Assembly (NCBI GenBank): GCA_037349315.1
Contig: JBAIAC010000001.1
Span: 3,100,001 to 3,164,000, forward strand
DNA: 64,000 nt
Direction: 5' to 3'
Source of the DNA: Chelydra serpentina
Taxonomy: Eukaryota > Chordata > Testudines > Chelydridae
Shown: positions 22,389 through 34,955 of the stretch, piece by piece
How the letters are laid out: the number at the start of each line of letters is the position of its first letter
How positions within the stretch are numbered: the stretch's first letter is position 1
Notes under the pieces: model-generated
Database searches by the model: none
Seen by the model: the letters and a program-made list of their open reading frames with translations, nothing else
What the model was told of the DNA's origin: nothing
Translations under genes and position numbers: made by a program

Positions 22389-23310
22389 TTACTGGTGCTC
22401 ATTGTCAAAATGGTCTAACCTGCCATAAAGGCAGCACCAGTGAACTTTTAATCTGCAAAACACACATTCAACTGTCATTCTGCACCTGCTCAGCCTATTG
22501 TTGAAGTGCTCTTTGCTGCTGTCCAGGTTTCCCATGTAAGGCTTCATGAGCCATGGAAGTAAGGGGTACCCTGGGTTTCCCTGGATCACTGTGGGCATTT
22601 CAACATTCAACAACATTTCAACATCTTCTACTCTGGAAAGAAAGTCCCTGCTTGGAGTTTTCTGTAAAGGCCAGTGTTCCTGAAGATGTGTACATGATGC
22701 ATCTTCCCGGACCACCCTGCATTGGTATCAATGAAATGACGCTGGTGATCCACAAGTGTCTGTAATACCATAGAGAGGTATCCCTTTCTATTGATGTATT
22801 CCATCGGAAGATGGTCCAGGGCCAAACTGGGATATGTGTACCATCTATCTCCCTGCCACAGTTAGGGAATCCCATTGCTGTAAAGCCATCCACTATTTCA
22901 CACACATCACTAAGCGTCACAGTCCTTTGTAGCAGGATGAAATCAATGGCCCTGAACACTTGCATTAAAGCAGCCCCAATGGTGGATTTCCCAACTCCAA
23001 ACTGATTTGCAACTGACTGATAGCAGTCTGGAGTTGCCAGCTTCCACACAGAAATCACCACTCGCTTCTCCACTGAGAGGGTAACTCTCATTTTGGAGTC
23101 CTTGCACTGCAGTTCTGTGGCTAGCACTGCACACAGTTCCAAGTAGGTGGCTTTGAGCATCCAAAAGTTCTGTAGCCACCGCTCATCATCCCAGACCTGC
23201 ATAACGATGTGATCCCACCACTCAGTGCTTATTTCCCTAACCCAATAGTGATGGTCCACAGTGCTCCAGAAATGCCAAAAGTAATCTGGTGTTGTTTCTT
23301 TCCATGGCAC
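22389..23310 (-). pseudogene. Harbinger DDE transposase, frameshifted
   Basis: Three overlapping minus-strand frames together cover a HARBI1-like transposase. The first (23310 to about 22824) has WWDHIVMQVWDDE, a helix-turn-helix around residues 80-112 (EKRVVISVWKLATPDCY, FGVGKSTIG) and the first catalytic Asp in EIDGTHIP (residue 156). A frameshift follows. The second frame carries FIDTNAGWSGKMHH, where the second catalytic Asp of the usual VHD is His. After another frameshift near 22630 the third frame has YPLLPWLMKPYMG and the catalytic Glu in TVECVFCRLK. Two frameshifts and a lost DDE residue make it inactive. The intact protein would cut and rejoin the element's ends. Confidence 0.85.
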
Positions 23311-23794
23311 GAAGCCAGCACCATGGATTCCTGTTCAAATTTGCAGGTTATTTGATATACTGTATGATCAGCCATGATGCGTTCATAACACTGACCACAA
23401 CGGTAGAGAGCAGTGCAGGATCCATCCTTTCAGACAGAGATGGTGGATGCACAGTGAACAGGGCCGTTGAAAAATGGTGTGAAACGCAGTCGGAAGCCCA
23501 TGGAATGATGGAACAGAAAAAACAGCATCCTGTGATGTTGAGTCTGCATCCATGATGCACTGCAGTCCACTCCATCTTCCCACAATTTCTATCTACAGAA
23601 GGTGGCGAGTAGCACAGTGAGATAGCCACCCACAGTGCACTGCTCTCTCTGTCGATGCTAAAGCACCAACTGTGGACATGCTTTGCCGACAGAAGGAATG
23701 TTGTGTGAACATGCACACTTGACGTAATTATAGAGGCTTAGGATCATTGGCGTAACTTGTGTTGACTTAACTCTGTAGTGTAGACATAGCCTGA

Positions 23795-26505
23795 GTGTCA
23801 CAGAAACATTACAGCTATCACAAAGAGAGAAATTGAGACAGAATCTGGAAATTCCCAAGAAACGTGTTCTAAACAGAAATGGCCAAGGAACAAGACATAC
23901 CATGAGGGGTCTGTATTAGGAGTAGGCAAAGAACATCAGATAAGGACAATTCATATATTTTATAGTTTAAGACCAGGATGGTGATAATCTATTCTCACAG
24001 CCTGCATACCACAGGCCAAAACACTTCTGCACCTAGGGCTACCCAAGAGTATAATGAGACAGGCCCAAACCAATAGGAAGACTCCTATTAGTTTCAATGT
24101 GCTTTGGGTCAGGGTAACTTTGTGTAGATAAACAGAAACACAGCTGTGTAGCACAACTGTGGGGTAATCCCTGGCTAGCACAGAGCAGGAATAGCCTTCC
24201 AGCAAATGTATGGTTCTGTTCAACTCAAACAAAAAGGCACTTCTGTTCACCCCATAATTTGGATTCTTATTCTGAGTTTTGAGATTACACCTGTTTTTGC
24301 TGGTAAGAGGAGTTCTTCGAAGTCATGGGATATAGGAATAGCTAAATAAAAGTGAATAGAAAAATTAAAAGTGTGTGGGGAAGGCCAACTGAGAGTGGTG
24401 AGAGGAGCCACTACATCCAAAATGTATTAGATCTTTCTGACTGTATTTTTCCAAGACCAATCTAAACTAAAAAAGTATTTAAAAGTGCTCCTTAGGGGTC
24501 CATACACTCTTCAAAGTATGAAAGTTTGGAAATGCTGCAGTTTTGTGACAAATTCATGTGTTTTCCATTTTAGCAGTAGCCAGATCCATGGCAATTGTCG
24601 AATCCATGCTGCCTTCTCCCATACAAAAAGCAGAATAGAAGTAACATTCAGAAAGAGATGACACAACATGATACTTGATATAAAGCTTCATGCCGGACAA
24701 TTAACGCAGCTCCAGTGCAATTCTTTCAAGTGGGGAAGGAGACCAGTTGGCTGGAATATTTGGTCATAATACACAAAGCCTTTCCTTTTTAGAACACAAG
24801 TCTCATTCCTCCCCAGGTAAGTAATAACAGTATTACCAAGTGGCAAAACTTTGGTTGTCTATGCAAAACCACTTGATCTCACTGTAGTTCCTACTAATAA
24901 TTGCTCATATCACAAAATTATCTGTACAACTGACCTCATCAGCAGAGGGGTAAAAGCTTAAATGAGCATTGAGCAAACAATCCTCGGACCTTAAGAGATT
25001 CTCCCTCCACATCAGGGGTGAGACATATTGGTGGGGATGCCGGCACTGTTTGGCTGTACCATTTTTCCTATAGAAGAGTGTAGTTCACAATTCTGCTCTC
25101 AGGAACCTTTCACAAGCATTAAATTGGACATTGGTCATCTCAGACCTATCCTTATTACTGTAATAGGCTTAATTACTTAATGAGCATTTGTATGAAAGGA
25201 GATAATATGTCATATTCCATCATGGATCATAGGGTCAAAACACCCTATCTGGTAGATTGATAAATAACTCCTACCTGGGATGACTTGTCATAAGGAAATA
25301 CTTTAATTTCCTTTTTCCTCTGGTCATAAATGTCCTGGGCATTGACAATGCAAAGGCAGGATGACACTGCTCTATTTTGGGAAATAGGTGGGGTTTACAG
25401 GACAGTAAACGCCTATGGAGGGTAACATTAAGAAGAACTTGGATTCCCTCTTGTTACTGTGGATAACAATGATGACACTGGTGTGTCTACCTCTGAATTC
25501 CTCAGGTTGCTATAAGTTTGTATCTTTATTTTTGCCTGCACTAAGGGGCTATTCTTATTTAACCCTGGTCTGTACAATGAAGTGACTGCAGTACAGTGAA
25601 TGAAACCGTCCCGTTATATTCAAACTAAGCACTTGTTCCAAATCTTTTGAGAAGTTGGTACCTGGAAAATGTAAGTCATGACTTGGAGTGCAGTGTTAAG
25701 ACTGAACTAGGCTATTTTTACTACTCATCACCTGGATCTTCATTTGATACAAATTGGCAAAACTCTGATGTCAAGAGAGGATGCCAATTTCTACCAGTGG
25801 AGAATCTAACATGTTGTCATTAGCATTTTGCTGTAGTGTGAAAGCAAGGATGGGAAGAATCTATTTCTTCAATGAGCTAAGAGAAAAACATGGCTTGCAG
25901 CTCTTTGATTCTTTATCAGGACAGACATTGATCTACATAGAAGGACAGGACCACCCTTGCAAAAGTCGTGGCTGCTGCTGCTCTTCTGAGTGTTAAAGCA
26001 TCTTGTGAGCTTCCCTTTGCTGTTCAGTGGTGGTTTCCCTTGAGTTTTTGCTACTTTTCAATGGACAGCACTATGTAGTATTAGTGACATTCCTAATATA
26101 TTTCCAATAGTCTAGTTAACATGCAGGAAGTCAATTCTAAGAAATGGTGGATAGTGTACAATGCAGGGTGAAGATACAGAACAAGCACTGGGTCTATACT
26201 GAATAGCAGCTTCATCAAGGTCTATCCTGAATAGCAGCTTTGACACCAATCTATTATAAATGTTTCCTAAGAAAGAGGAACCTTCTGTATTCCATGGATC
26301 CTCCCTCCTTGGCTACCCTCAATAAACTCAAACCAAAAAAATGATGACACAGGCCCAAGTCCTGCCCCTCTCTGCAGTTGCAATGGGTGCCCAATGCTGT
26401 GTCAGTGATGGGGCAGGATGCCAGGTACCCCTGCAAAGTCCTGCTCAGGTGTAGTTTTGGTACAGTCAAGCCTGGCAGTTTTTTGGGAGACTCAGAGACA
26501 GAGAA
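23795..26505. other. No gene recognised; possible palindromic-MITE relic near 24060-24115
   Basis: A block with ACTCCTATTAGTTTCAATG and CTTTGGGTCAGG resembles half of a foldback element. Nothing else supports a gene or a defined repeat, and the short open frames show no known domain. Confidence 0.4.
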
Positions 26506-26509
26506 TTAG

Positions 26510-26695
26510 AGAAGAATTATGGTCTGGGGTTAGGCATTAGTATGGTACTTATCTGCATGACCATGGGAAAGTCACATAGCTTCCCCGTGCCTCAGTTCCC
26601 TGTCTGTAAAATGGGAATATAGTAACTCACAGGAGTGTTCTGAGGATAAATACTTAAAGACTGAGAGGCACTCAGCTGTTATGTTACTGGGTGGT
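26510..26695 (+). repeat. MIR/CORE-SINE-like relic
   Basis: Contains CAGTTCCCTGTCTGTAAAAT followed by GGGAATATAGTAACTCACAG and GAGGATAAATACTTAAAGAC, the MIR-like core and tail pattern seen also at 58930. Confidence 0.6.
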
Positions 26696-26699
26696 GGGG

Positions 26700-29130
26700 T
26701 GTCATATAATTACCCTAAATAGGACCTGCCTCTACCTGGATCATCTGGTCTGCCGAGGCTTTACGAGCCTGATCTAATATGTGTATTGGTGTAAAGGCCG
26801 CAGAAAGGCTCTTTGGCCTTGAGGGAAGATTCCTCACACCTTTATTTCTGCACACTTATTCAGTTCCCACCCTCACACATTGTACTGCCTTGTACAAAAT
26901 GCGAGTGTGTGACTTAATAATCCTCGGGTCACAATATGGGTTCTTGATGCAGGTGTATTTAGGGGTGAGAGGCCAGGTATCCCCTCTGCATGTTCCTCCG
27001 GTGCACTCATGCAGAAGGCAGGCACAATGCTGGGATAAGGGGCCCTGCTATAGCTGGTGGTAGCATTGCAAACCCCAAAGGGGACATGGCCAGGGTCCCC
27101 GTGTTAGTATCAGGACAGTGGGGCTGAAGAGGACAAAATAAATCTTTTGCACAGGTGTAGCAAGTGCATTGCTGAGCATCCTGTTCCCAGCACCCCTGGG
27201 GCTGTTCTATGTGCCTCCATCACTATTTGAACATTCCAGTTCTGACTCTCCACAGCACTCCACTGCCTCAGAACCATCACATAGCCCTTTATGCTGAAGA
27301 GAAGGAAATGTGACATTGTTTATCAGCACTGCATGTGCTATAGTAATAAAATATAATTAGATCCCAGTACACGCAGCCATTTGAACAAAGCAGAACTATT
27401 GACCTTCATTCTGATTATTAGTGTGCAAAACTCACAGCCTCCCATCTGTGAAAACCGTCCTTCATTTCTGAGGTGAGAACAAAAACAATTTCACTTTCTA
27501 CACCTGTGAAAACGTATTTTTGCTGGGGGTGAGAATTTTACCCACAGCAGCTCTAGCTAGCAGTACCAGCATTGCAGAGCACTGTACCTGCCTTCTTTTC
27601 TCATTTACTTTGTGTAATGCTATCAAACGTGAGGCACTGGTTCCCCTCTAACCGTGGCATATGTTGATAGCAGCACGCAGAAACACTGCTCCCAGTGATG
27701 AAATCCACTCTCATGCAAAGGCCAGTGCAGAACCCTACACAACACTTATCTTGAAATCGGGAGGTGTCAGGGTAGTGTAAAATGATCATATACCCTGGTA
27801 TAACCAGGACGGTCATATTTTTTTCATATCACGTCCTCAGAAGTTTTTTTTAGAACACCCAAAATTTTATTTAATCCATCTGAACATTTGGATTTCTTAT
27901 AACTACAAACCATTTGTTCAAGATATATTGCTATGGCAAGTGGCATTTGATCTGTGTTTACCAGGAAAAAACAATCCAGTGGAATCACTATGGAGTGTAA
28001 TGAACAGTCTTTGGAGTGAAGAGCAAAACTGAATGAGTTAGCCACTATAAAAGCTGTTATTTTGCTCAGAATGTAGGCTAACTATGCTTGTTCAGTTTCA
28101 TGATAAACTCATTCACAAAACTAAGTTAATGGAACAACAACAGCAACAAAAATCCTCTAATCTGAGAAATATACACCCAGAGTCAGAAGCTAGCAGTAAT
28201 GATAACAGCAGAGATTTTTTTTTTAAAAAAAGCTCTTTTGTCCATTATATGAGTGAATCATGATTCTAAAAATGTCAAGGCACCCCACTCCCTTAGGTTC
28301 CCACAACACTTAGGCACTTTTAAAAATTTTACATCAAGTTTAAAGCAGAGAAGCCCACTAAACCCATAATGGACTCTAACTTCTGCCTAGAGAAGTAAAA
28401 TATTCGTGACGCAACTGTTTTCTAAAACATACATCTCCCCCTTTCCTTTCTGCTGTCTCAAAGCAGCCAGCTAGCCAGTTTCAAGAATGGGAACACAGAG
28501 TTTGCCTTACTTGCTGTGATGGGAAGATAACCCTCACACCCCAGTCCCTATGTTACTAAGTGAGGTGTAGCTTTAGAATGCTGCCTGCCTGAGTCCTCTA
28601 AGGAAGAAGACAGGCTGGTCTGTCTTTTTCCTGTTGAAATTTCTGAGAACTAAGCCTTAGCTGTTAGCTGTGCAGCAGAGTGGGAGCTGAGGTTGCCTGC
28701 TGGGCAGGAAAGGTTGCTTCCCTCTCCTCTGTATGAGGAAGAGGGCTGTGAAAGCATTTTTCATTTGTGTGGATTTCTTTATATTCCTGGAAGCCAGTGA
28801 ACTTGATAAGAGGTACAGATGGTACCCCAGAACTAGACTACAGGGTTGTTGGTGCCCAGAGAATGACATATGAGATAACTGCTCTCATCCCAAGGGAGTG
28901 ACCTTGAGAGAGAAACTTTGATGCTTGTTCAGGCCACAGGGTAGCTATAGATCATCTTAATGCCTCTGGACTCTTGTGCACCCATACAGTTGTGCCAGAT
29001 TATATATGAGATACAAAATGATTTCCTGTTGTCTGTAGATGAAAAGACTACACTCATCATTACCCCATGGCTTCAAAAGTGGGCCAGACCCTGAAGTCTT
29101 TATAGTCCCCATCTAAGCCAATGGGGCTTT
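26700..29130. other. No gene recognised
   Basis: No coding similarity or clear element boundary. A short T/A homopolymer pair lies at about 28217-28230. Confidence 0.4.
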
Positions 29131-29529
29131 ACTTAGGCCATGTCTACACTGCCACTTATGTTGGCAAAAGTTATGTTGCTCAGGGGTGTGAAAAAACACA
29201 CTCCCAAGCAACATACATTTTGCCAGCATACGTGGCAGTGTGCACAGCACTATGCCAGCGGGAGAGCTTCTCCTGATGACAGAGCTATTGCGGCTCGTTG
29301 GAGGTGGTTTAATTATGTCAGCTGCAGTGGCACAGGAGCCAGCAAACAGAGCTGGAAACAGGGGAGTTTGAGTGGGAGTTTGTAAGGGGAGTTTCTAAGG
29401 GGAATCTGTATTTTGGGATTCGTTTGGGGTTTGTTCTGCTGTGGGTGGTGGTGTTGTGGTTTGTTTTTTGTTTTCTGGACTAACAGGGTTTAGGTGAGAA
29501 GGCTGACAGATACAGAGGCAGCAGTGGTC

Positions 29530-30661
29530 ATGAGCCAAGCAGTGGAGGACACAATGAGGATGACTGGATGTGGCAGCTGCGGTATGTACATGATTCTGGA
29601 GGGGGTACCTGATAGGAGTTTTGTCTGCATGAAGTGCCGCCTGATAGAGCTGATGGAAGAAAAGATCTGAGGATTGGAGATGCAGGTGGAAACTCTGGTT
29701 GAGTTTAGACGGGGGTTCGAGCAGTTGATGGAGCAAAGGCACGAGGTGGCAGAAGGGGAAAGCTCAGAGATGCAGATGGAAGCAGGATCAAAGGCCTCTG
29801 ACGGGGGACTGACGGGTGAAGAAAAGGGACAGTGGGAGCATGTAACTAAGAGAAGCAGGCAGAGGCAAAGATGGGCCAGTGAAGGAGAAATAGAGCTCAA
29901 GAACAGGTTTGCAGAGTTGGAGGATGAAGAAGGGGTACAGCAGGTGGTCACTGAAGGTGGAAGGGCAAGGAAGAAGAGAAGAGCGGCTAGTCCCGTAGAA
30001 GAAGGGGAAGAGTCGATGGAGACAATACCAAACATGAGCCCCAGGAGGATACAGGATGGGTTGAAGAGGATTACAAGGGAAAATAGGAATGGAAAGGACT
30101 TGCAGCCAGAGGGAATGGGATAGACTGGAGAAGAGCACTGTCACCAGGAAAAGGTAGGTCTACGTGATTGGGGACTCCTTACTGAGAAGAATAGACAGGC
30201 CTGTAACCAGAGCTGATCCAGAGAACAGAAGGGTGTGCTGTCTACCAGGTGCTAAGATACGGGATGTGGACCTGAGGTTGTAGAGGATCCTAAAGGGAGC
30301 GGGAAAGAATCCATTGATCATCCTTCACGTAGGAACAAATGACACGGCTAGATTCTCACTGGAATGAATCAAGGGGGACTATGCCAGGCTGGGGAAGACG
30401 CTTAAGGAAATCGAGGCTCAGGTGATCTTCAGTGGGATTCTGCCTGTTCCTAGAGAAGGGCAACAAAGGTGTGACAGGATTATGATGATCAACAGATGGC
30501 TCAGGGATTGGTGCTATAAGGAGGGCTTTGGGATGTATGGCCACTGGGAGGCATTCATGGACAGAGGACTGTTCTCTTGGGATGGACTTCACCTGAGTAG
30601 GGAAGGTAATAGACTTCTAGGATGGAGGCTGGCACAACTGATGAAGAGAGCTTTAAACTAG
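29530..30661 (+). pseudogene. CR1 ORF1, esterase-domain protein, broken
   Basis: The N-terminus has a zinc-finger-like CGSC ... CMKC pattern with all four cysteines (about 29569-29637), followed by a charged, probably coiled-coil region. A TGA stop lies at 29668-29670. The frame then stays open to 30121. A frameshift precedes the SGNH/GDSL-type esterase domain: VYVIGDSLL (catalytic Ser), LHVGTNDTA, and WDGLHLS (Asp-x-x-His). Two more stops (30281-30283 and 30365-30367) interrupt the domain. CR1 ORF1 proteins bind RNA and self-associate, and the role of the esterase is uncertain. Confidence 0.85.
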
Positions 30662-30744
30662 GAATTTGGGGGAGACGTTTGGGAGATTTTCAGGTAATCT
30701 CCACACCGGATTTTAACATTAAGAGGGAAGACAACTAAGTAGTC

Positions 30745-33396
30745 ATGACTGGAGTACAGGTATTGAAGGGTATACGCTGTTTAGGAAAGAGAAATAAAGG
30801 TAAAGGTGGGGGAGCAGCATTGTATATCAATGATGAGGTAGACTGTAAAGAAATAAGAAGTGATGGAATGGATAAGACAGAGTCCGTCTGGGCAAAAATC
30901 ACATTGGGGAAGAAAACTACTAGAGCCTCCCCTGGGATAGTGCTTGGGGTGTGCTATAGACCACCGGGATCTAATTTGGATATGGATAGAGACCTCTTTA
31001 ATATTTTTAAGGAAGTAAATACTAATGGGAACTGTGTGATCATGGGAGACTTCAACTTCCCAGATATAGATTGGAGAACAAGTGCTAGTAATAATAATAG
31101 GGCTCAGATTTTCCTAGATGTGACAGCTGATGAATTCCTTCATCAAGTAGTTGCTGAACCAACAAGGGGGGATGCCATTTTAGATTTGGTTTTGGTGAGT
31201 AGTGAGGACCTCATTGAAGAAATGGTTGTAGGGAACAGCCTCGGCTCGAGTGATCATGAGCTAATTCAGTTCAAACTAAATGGAAGAATAAACAAAAATA
31301 AATCTGAGACTAGGGTTTTTGATTTCAAAAGGGCTAACTTTAATAAATTAAGGAAATTAGTTAGGGAAGTGAATTGGAATAAAGAATTTATGGACCTAAA
31401 GGCGGAGGAGGCCTGGGATTATTTCAAGTTAAAGTTACAGAAGCTATCAGAAGCCTGTATCCCAAGAAAGGGGAAACAATTCATAGGCAGGAGTTTTAGA
31501 CCAAGCTGGATGAGCAAGCATCTCAGAGAGGTGATTAAGAAAAAACAGAAAGCATACAAGGAGTGGAAGATGGGAGGGATCAGCAAAGAAACCTACCTTA
31601 TTGAGGTCAGAGCATGTAGGGATAAAGTGAGACAGGCTAAAAGACATGTAGAATTGGACCTTGCAAAGGGAATTAAAACCAATAGTAAAAGGTTGTATAG
31701 CCATATAAATAGGAAGAAAACAAAGAAAGAAGAAGTGGGACCGCTAAACACTGAGTATGGAGTGGAGGTTAAGGATAATCTAGGCATGGCCCAATATCTA
31801 AACAAATACTTTGCCTCAGTCTTTAATCAGGCTAATGAGGAGTTTAGGAATAGTGGCAGCATGACAAATGGGAATAAGGATGTGGGGGTAGATATTACCA
31901 TATCCGAGGTAGAAGCCAAATTTGAACAGTTTACTGAGAGTAAATCAGGCGGCCCAGATAATCTTCATCCAAGAATATTAAAGGAACTGGCACATGAAAT
32001 TGCAAGCCCATTAGCAAATTTTTTTTATGAATCTCTAAGCTCAGGGGTTGTACCATTTGACTGGAGAATAGCTAATATAGTTCCTATTTTTAAGAAAGGG
32101 AAAAAAAGTGACCCGGGTAACTACAGGCCTGTTAGTTTGATATGTGTAGTATGCAAGGTCTTGGGAAAAATTTTGAAGGTGAAAGTAGTTAAGGACCTTG
32201 AGGTCAATGGCAATTGGGACAAATTACAACACGGTTTTACAAAAGGTAGATCGTGCCAAACCAACTTGATCTCCTTCTTTGAGAAAGTAACAGATTTTTT
32301 AGATAAAGGAAATGCAGTGGATCTAATCTACCTCGATTTCAGTAAGGCATTTGATACAGTACCACATGAGGAATTATTGGTTAAATTGGAAAAGATGGGG
32401 ATCAATATGAAAATTGAGAGGTGGATAAGGAACTGGTTCAAGGGGAGACTACAGCGGGTCATCCTGAAAGGTGAACTGTCAGGTTGGAGGGAGGTTACTA
32501 GTGGAGTTCCTCAAGGTTCAGTTTTGGGACCAATTTTATTTAATCTTTTTATTACTGACCTCGGCACCAAAAGTAGGAGTGTGCTAATAAAGTTTGCGGA
32601 TGACACAAAGTTGGGAGGTATTGCCAATTCAGAAAAGGATTAGGATATCCTACAGGAAGATCTGGATGACCTTGTAAACTGGAGTAATAGTAATAGGATG
32701 AAATTTAATAGTGAGAAGTGTAAGGTTATGCATTTAGGGATTAATAACAAGAATTTTAGTTATAAGCTGGGGACGCATCAGTTGGAAGTAACGGAGGAGG
32801 AGAAGGACCTCGGAGTCCTGGTTGATCACAGGATGACTATGAGTCGCCAATGTGATGTGGCTGTGAAAAAAGCTAATGCGGTCTTGGGATGCATTAGGCG
32901 AGGTATTTCTAGTAGAGATAAGGAGGTGTTAGTACCGTTATACAAGGCATTGGTGAGACCTCATTTGGAATACTGTGTGCAGTTCTGGTCTCCCATGTTT
33001 AAGAAGGATGAATTCAAACTGGAACAGGTACAAAGAAGGGCCACTAGGATGATCCGAGGAATGGAAAACCTGTCGTATGAAAGGAGACTCAAGAAGCTTG
33101 GTTTGTTTACCTTAACCAAAAGAAGGCTGAGGGGAGATATGATTGCTCTCTTTAAATATATCAGAGGGATAAATACCAGGGAGGGAGAGGAATTATTTCA
33201 GCTCAGTACCAATGTGGACACAAGAACAAATGGATATAAACTGGCCATCAGGAAGTTTAGACTTGAAATTAGACGAAGGTTTCTAACCGTCAGAGGAGTG
33301 AAGTTCTGGAACAGCCTTCCAAGGGACGCAGTGGAGGCAAAAGACCTATCTGGCTTCAAGATTAAGTTAGATAAGTTTATGGAGGGGATGGTTTGA
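30745..33396 (+). pseudogene. CR1 ORF2, endonuclease-reverse transcriptase, one internal stop
   Basis: A single frame spans the region, interrupted only by TAG at 32641-32643, probably a former Trp codon. The APE-type endonuclease is shortened at its N-terminus. The ITETWW and NARS motifs seen in the copy at 54772 are absent, while MGDFNFPDIDW and SDHELIQF remain. The reverse transcriptase is complete: [48 protein letters not shown] and the catalytic FADDTKLGG (about 32593-32616). The C-terminal tail FWNSLPRDAVEAKD ends at 33396. ORF2 nicks target DNA and copies CR1 RNA. This copy lacks key endonuclease residues as well as having the stop. Confidence 0.9.
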
Positions 33397-33945
33397 TTGG
33401 ATAACATGATCTTAGTCAAAGGTCAATTAATTGCCATCAGTAGTAAATAGGACCAATGGTCAATGATGGGATGTTAGAAGTTACTACAGAGAACTTTTTC
33501 CTGGGTGTCTGGCTGGTGAGTCTTGCCCACATGCTCGGGGTTCAGCTGATCGCCATATTTGGGGTCGGGAAGGAATTTTCCTCCAGGGTAGATTGGCAGA
33601 GGCCCTGGAGGTTTTTCGCCTTCCTCTGCAGCATGGGGCACGGGTCACTTACTGGAGGATTCTCTGCATCTTGAAGTCTTTAAACCATGATTTGAGGACT
33701 TCAATAGCTGAGACATACGTGAGAGGATAATTCCAGGAGTGGGTGGGTGAGATTCTGTGGCCTGCATTGTGCAGGAGGTCAGACTAGATGATCACAATGG
33801 TCCCTTCTGACCTTATAGTCTATGAGTCTATGAGTCTAACTCTCACCCATTGACATAGAGCAGCTACACAAGAGATCTTACAGCAATGCAGCTGCATAGG
33901 TACAGTTGAGCTGCTGTAAGGACTCCAGTGTCGACATAGCCTTAA

Positions 33946-34241
33946 GGCTTTGTCTATACTAGCACTTTTGTTGATAAAACTTTTGTTGGTCAGTGGTGAA
34001 AAAAGACCCCCCTTGACTGACATAAGTTTCACCGACAAAAGCACCAGTTTGGACAGCGCTATGTTGGCGGGAGACGCTATCCTGCCGACATAGCTACCGC
34101 CGCTTATTGGGGGTGGTTTAATGATGTCAATGGGAGAGCGCTCACCTGTCAGCATAGAGCAGCTACACGGGAGACCTTACAGTGGTGCAGCTGCACCGGT
34201 ACAGCTGTGTCACTGTAACGTCTGTAGTGCAGACATACTCC
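33946..34241. mobile_element. Harbinger-type MITE, 296 bp, intact
   Basis: It begins GGCTTTGTCTATACT after TAA (33943-33945) and ends CAGACATACTCC before TAG (34242-34244), a 3-bp duplication with one change. It abuts the right end of the split MITE, sharing the bases TTAA. The sequence is the same family as 29136-33941. Non-coding. Confidence 0.8.
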
Positions 34242-34534
34242 TAGAGTGTGAGCTCCTAAGGGCAGGCACTCATTCAGAATTCACTTGAATTAAGATAAAC
34301 CAAATTAAGGCCACTTTAATTCTGAATTAAAATGCCCACTCATGGGATGAGTACAGTTTAACTACTAATTCACATCTTTAGTTAATTCAGATTAATTTTT
34401 CTGAGTGTCCCTGTGTAGATAAGCCCTAGTGCCTCACAACCTTTAATGTATTTATTTTCACAACACCCTTGAGGGGTAGGAAAGTGACACTCTCCCTATT
34501 ATGCAGCTGGGGAATTGAGGCACAGAGAAACTAA

Positions 34535-34955
34535 GGGCTTGTTTACACTTCAAATGCTACAACTGCACCACTGCAGTGGCTCAGTGTAGACACTACCTAC
34601 ACCAACTGGAGGGGTTCTCCTGTTGGCATAGATAATCATAGAATCATAGAATATCAGGGTTGGAAGGGACCTTAGTAGGTCATCTAGTCCAACCCCCTGC
34701 TCAAAGCAGGACCAATCCCCAATTTTTGCCCCAGATCCCCAAATGGCCCCCTCAAGGATTGAACTCACAACCCTGGGTTTAGCAGGCCAATGCTCAAACC
34801 ACTGAGCTATCCCTCCCCCCCGAGGCAGTAACTAAGTCGGTGGAAGAATTCTTTCATTGATCTAGCACCATCTACGCTGAAGGTTAGGTTGGCTTAACTA
34901 CACTGCTCAGCGTGATATAGTTAAGCTGACTTAATTTTCTAGAGTAGACCAGAGC
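34535..34955. mobile_element. Harbinger-type MITE containing a SINE
   Basis: The left end is GGGCTTGTTTACACTT. The right end read inward is GCTCTGGTCTACTC. Perfect TAA duplications lie at 34532-34534 and 34956-34958. Its interior is interrupted by a SINE at 34633-34821. Confidence 0.75.
34633..34821 (-). mobile_element. tRNA-derived SINE with CR1 tail (Cry type)
   Basis: The minus strand begins in a G-rich leader, then GGATAGCTCAGTGGTTTGAG (A box), CTGCTAAACCCAGGG and GAGTTCAATCC (B box). A spacer GATCTGGGGCAAAAATTGGG leads to a CR1-like 3' end, GGACTAGATGACCTACTAAG, and ATTCTATGATTCTATGA. It is an RNA polymerase III SINE that relies on CR1 enzymes. Confidence 0.9.

Larger units (their letters stand above)
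19110..23791. mobile_element. Autonomous-type PIF/Harbinger DNA transposon, copy 1
   Basis: The terminal inverted repeats match at 21 of 23 positions. The left end reads GGCTTTGTCTACACTACAG. The right end, read inward, is GGCTATGTCTACACTACAG. The element encodes a Myb/trihelix-like ORF1 on + (two exons, 19510-21867) and a DDE transposase on - (23310-22389). The two genes converge on paired polyadenylation signals. A 924-bp solo LTR (20112-21035) lies in the ORF1 intron. Without it, the element is about 3.75 kb. I could not find a clean 3-bp target duplication, so the outermost bases may have drifted. Confidence 0.88.
29325..33838 (+). mobile_element. Near full-length CR1 LINE, copy 1
   Basis: About 4.5 kb. 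The 5' UTR begins near CTGGAAACAGGGGAGTTTG, which matches the start of the second full-length CR1 at about 53300. It carries a decayed ORF1 (29530-30661), ORF2 with one stop (30745-33396), and a 3' UTR ending GTCCCTTCTGACCTTATAGT and then TCTATGAG repeats. The 3' end differs from that of the CR1 at 53277, so it belongs to another subfamily. Confidence 0.92.
29136..33941. mobile_element. Harbinger-type MITE split by a CR1 LINE
   Basis: The left half (29136 to about 29324) begins GGCCATGTCTACACTGCCAC. The right half (33839-33941) ends AGTGTCGACATAGCC. Both ends have TTA flanks (29133-29135 and 33942-33944), the expected Harbinger duplication. The halves align with the intact MITE at 33946-34241, including GGTGGTTTAATTATGTCA and GAGCAGCTACACAAGAGA. 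The ends resemble the inverted repeats of the Harbinger element at 19110, so a related transposase probably moved it. The CR1 inserted later. Confidence 0.85.

Noticed and set aside
29325..33838. Host gene with a reverse-transcriptase-like domain
   Set aside because: It has the full CR1 structure, terminal octamer repeats and insertion inside a MITE, so it is a LINE.
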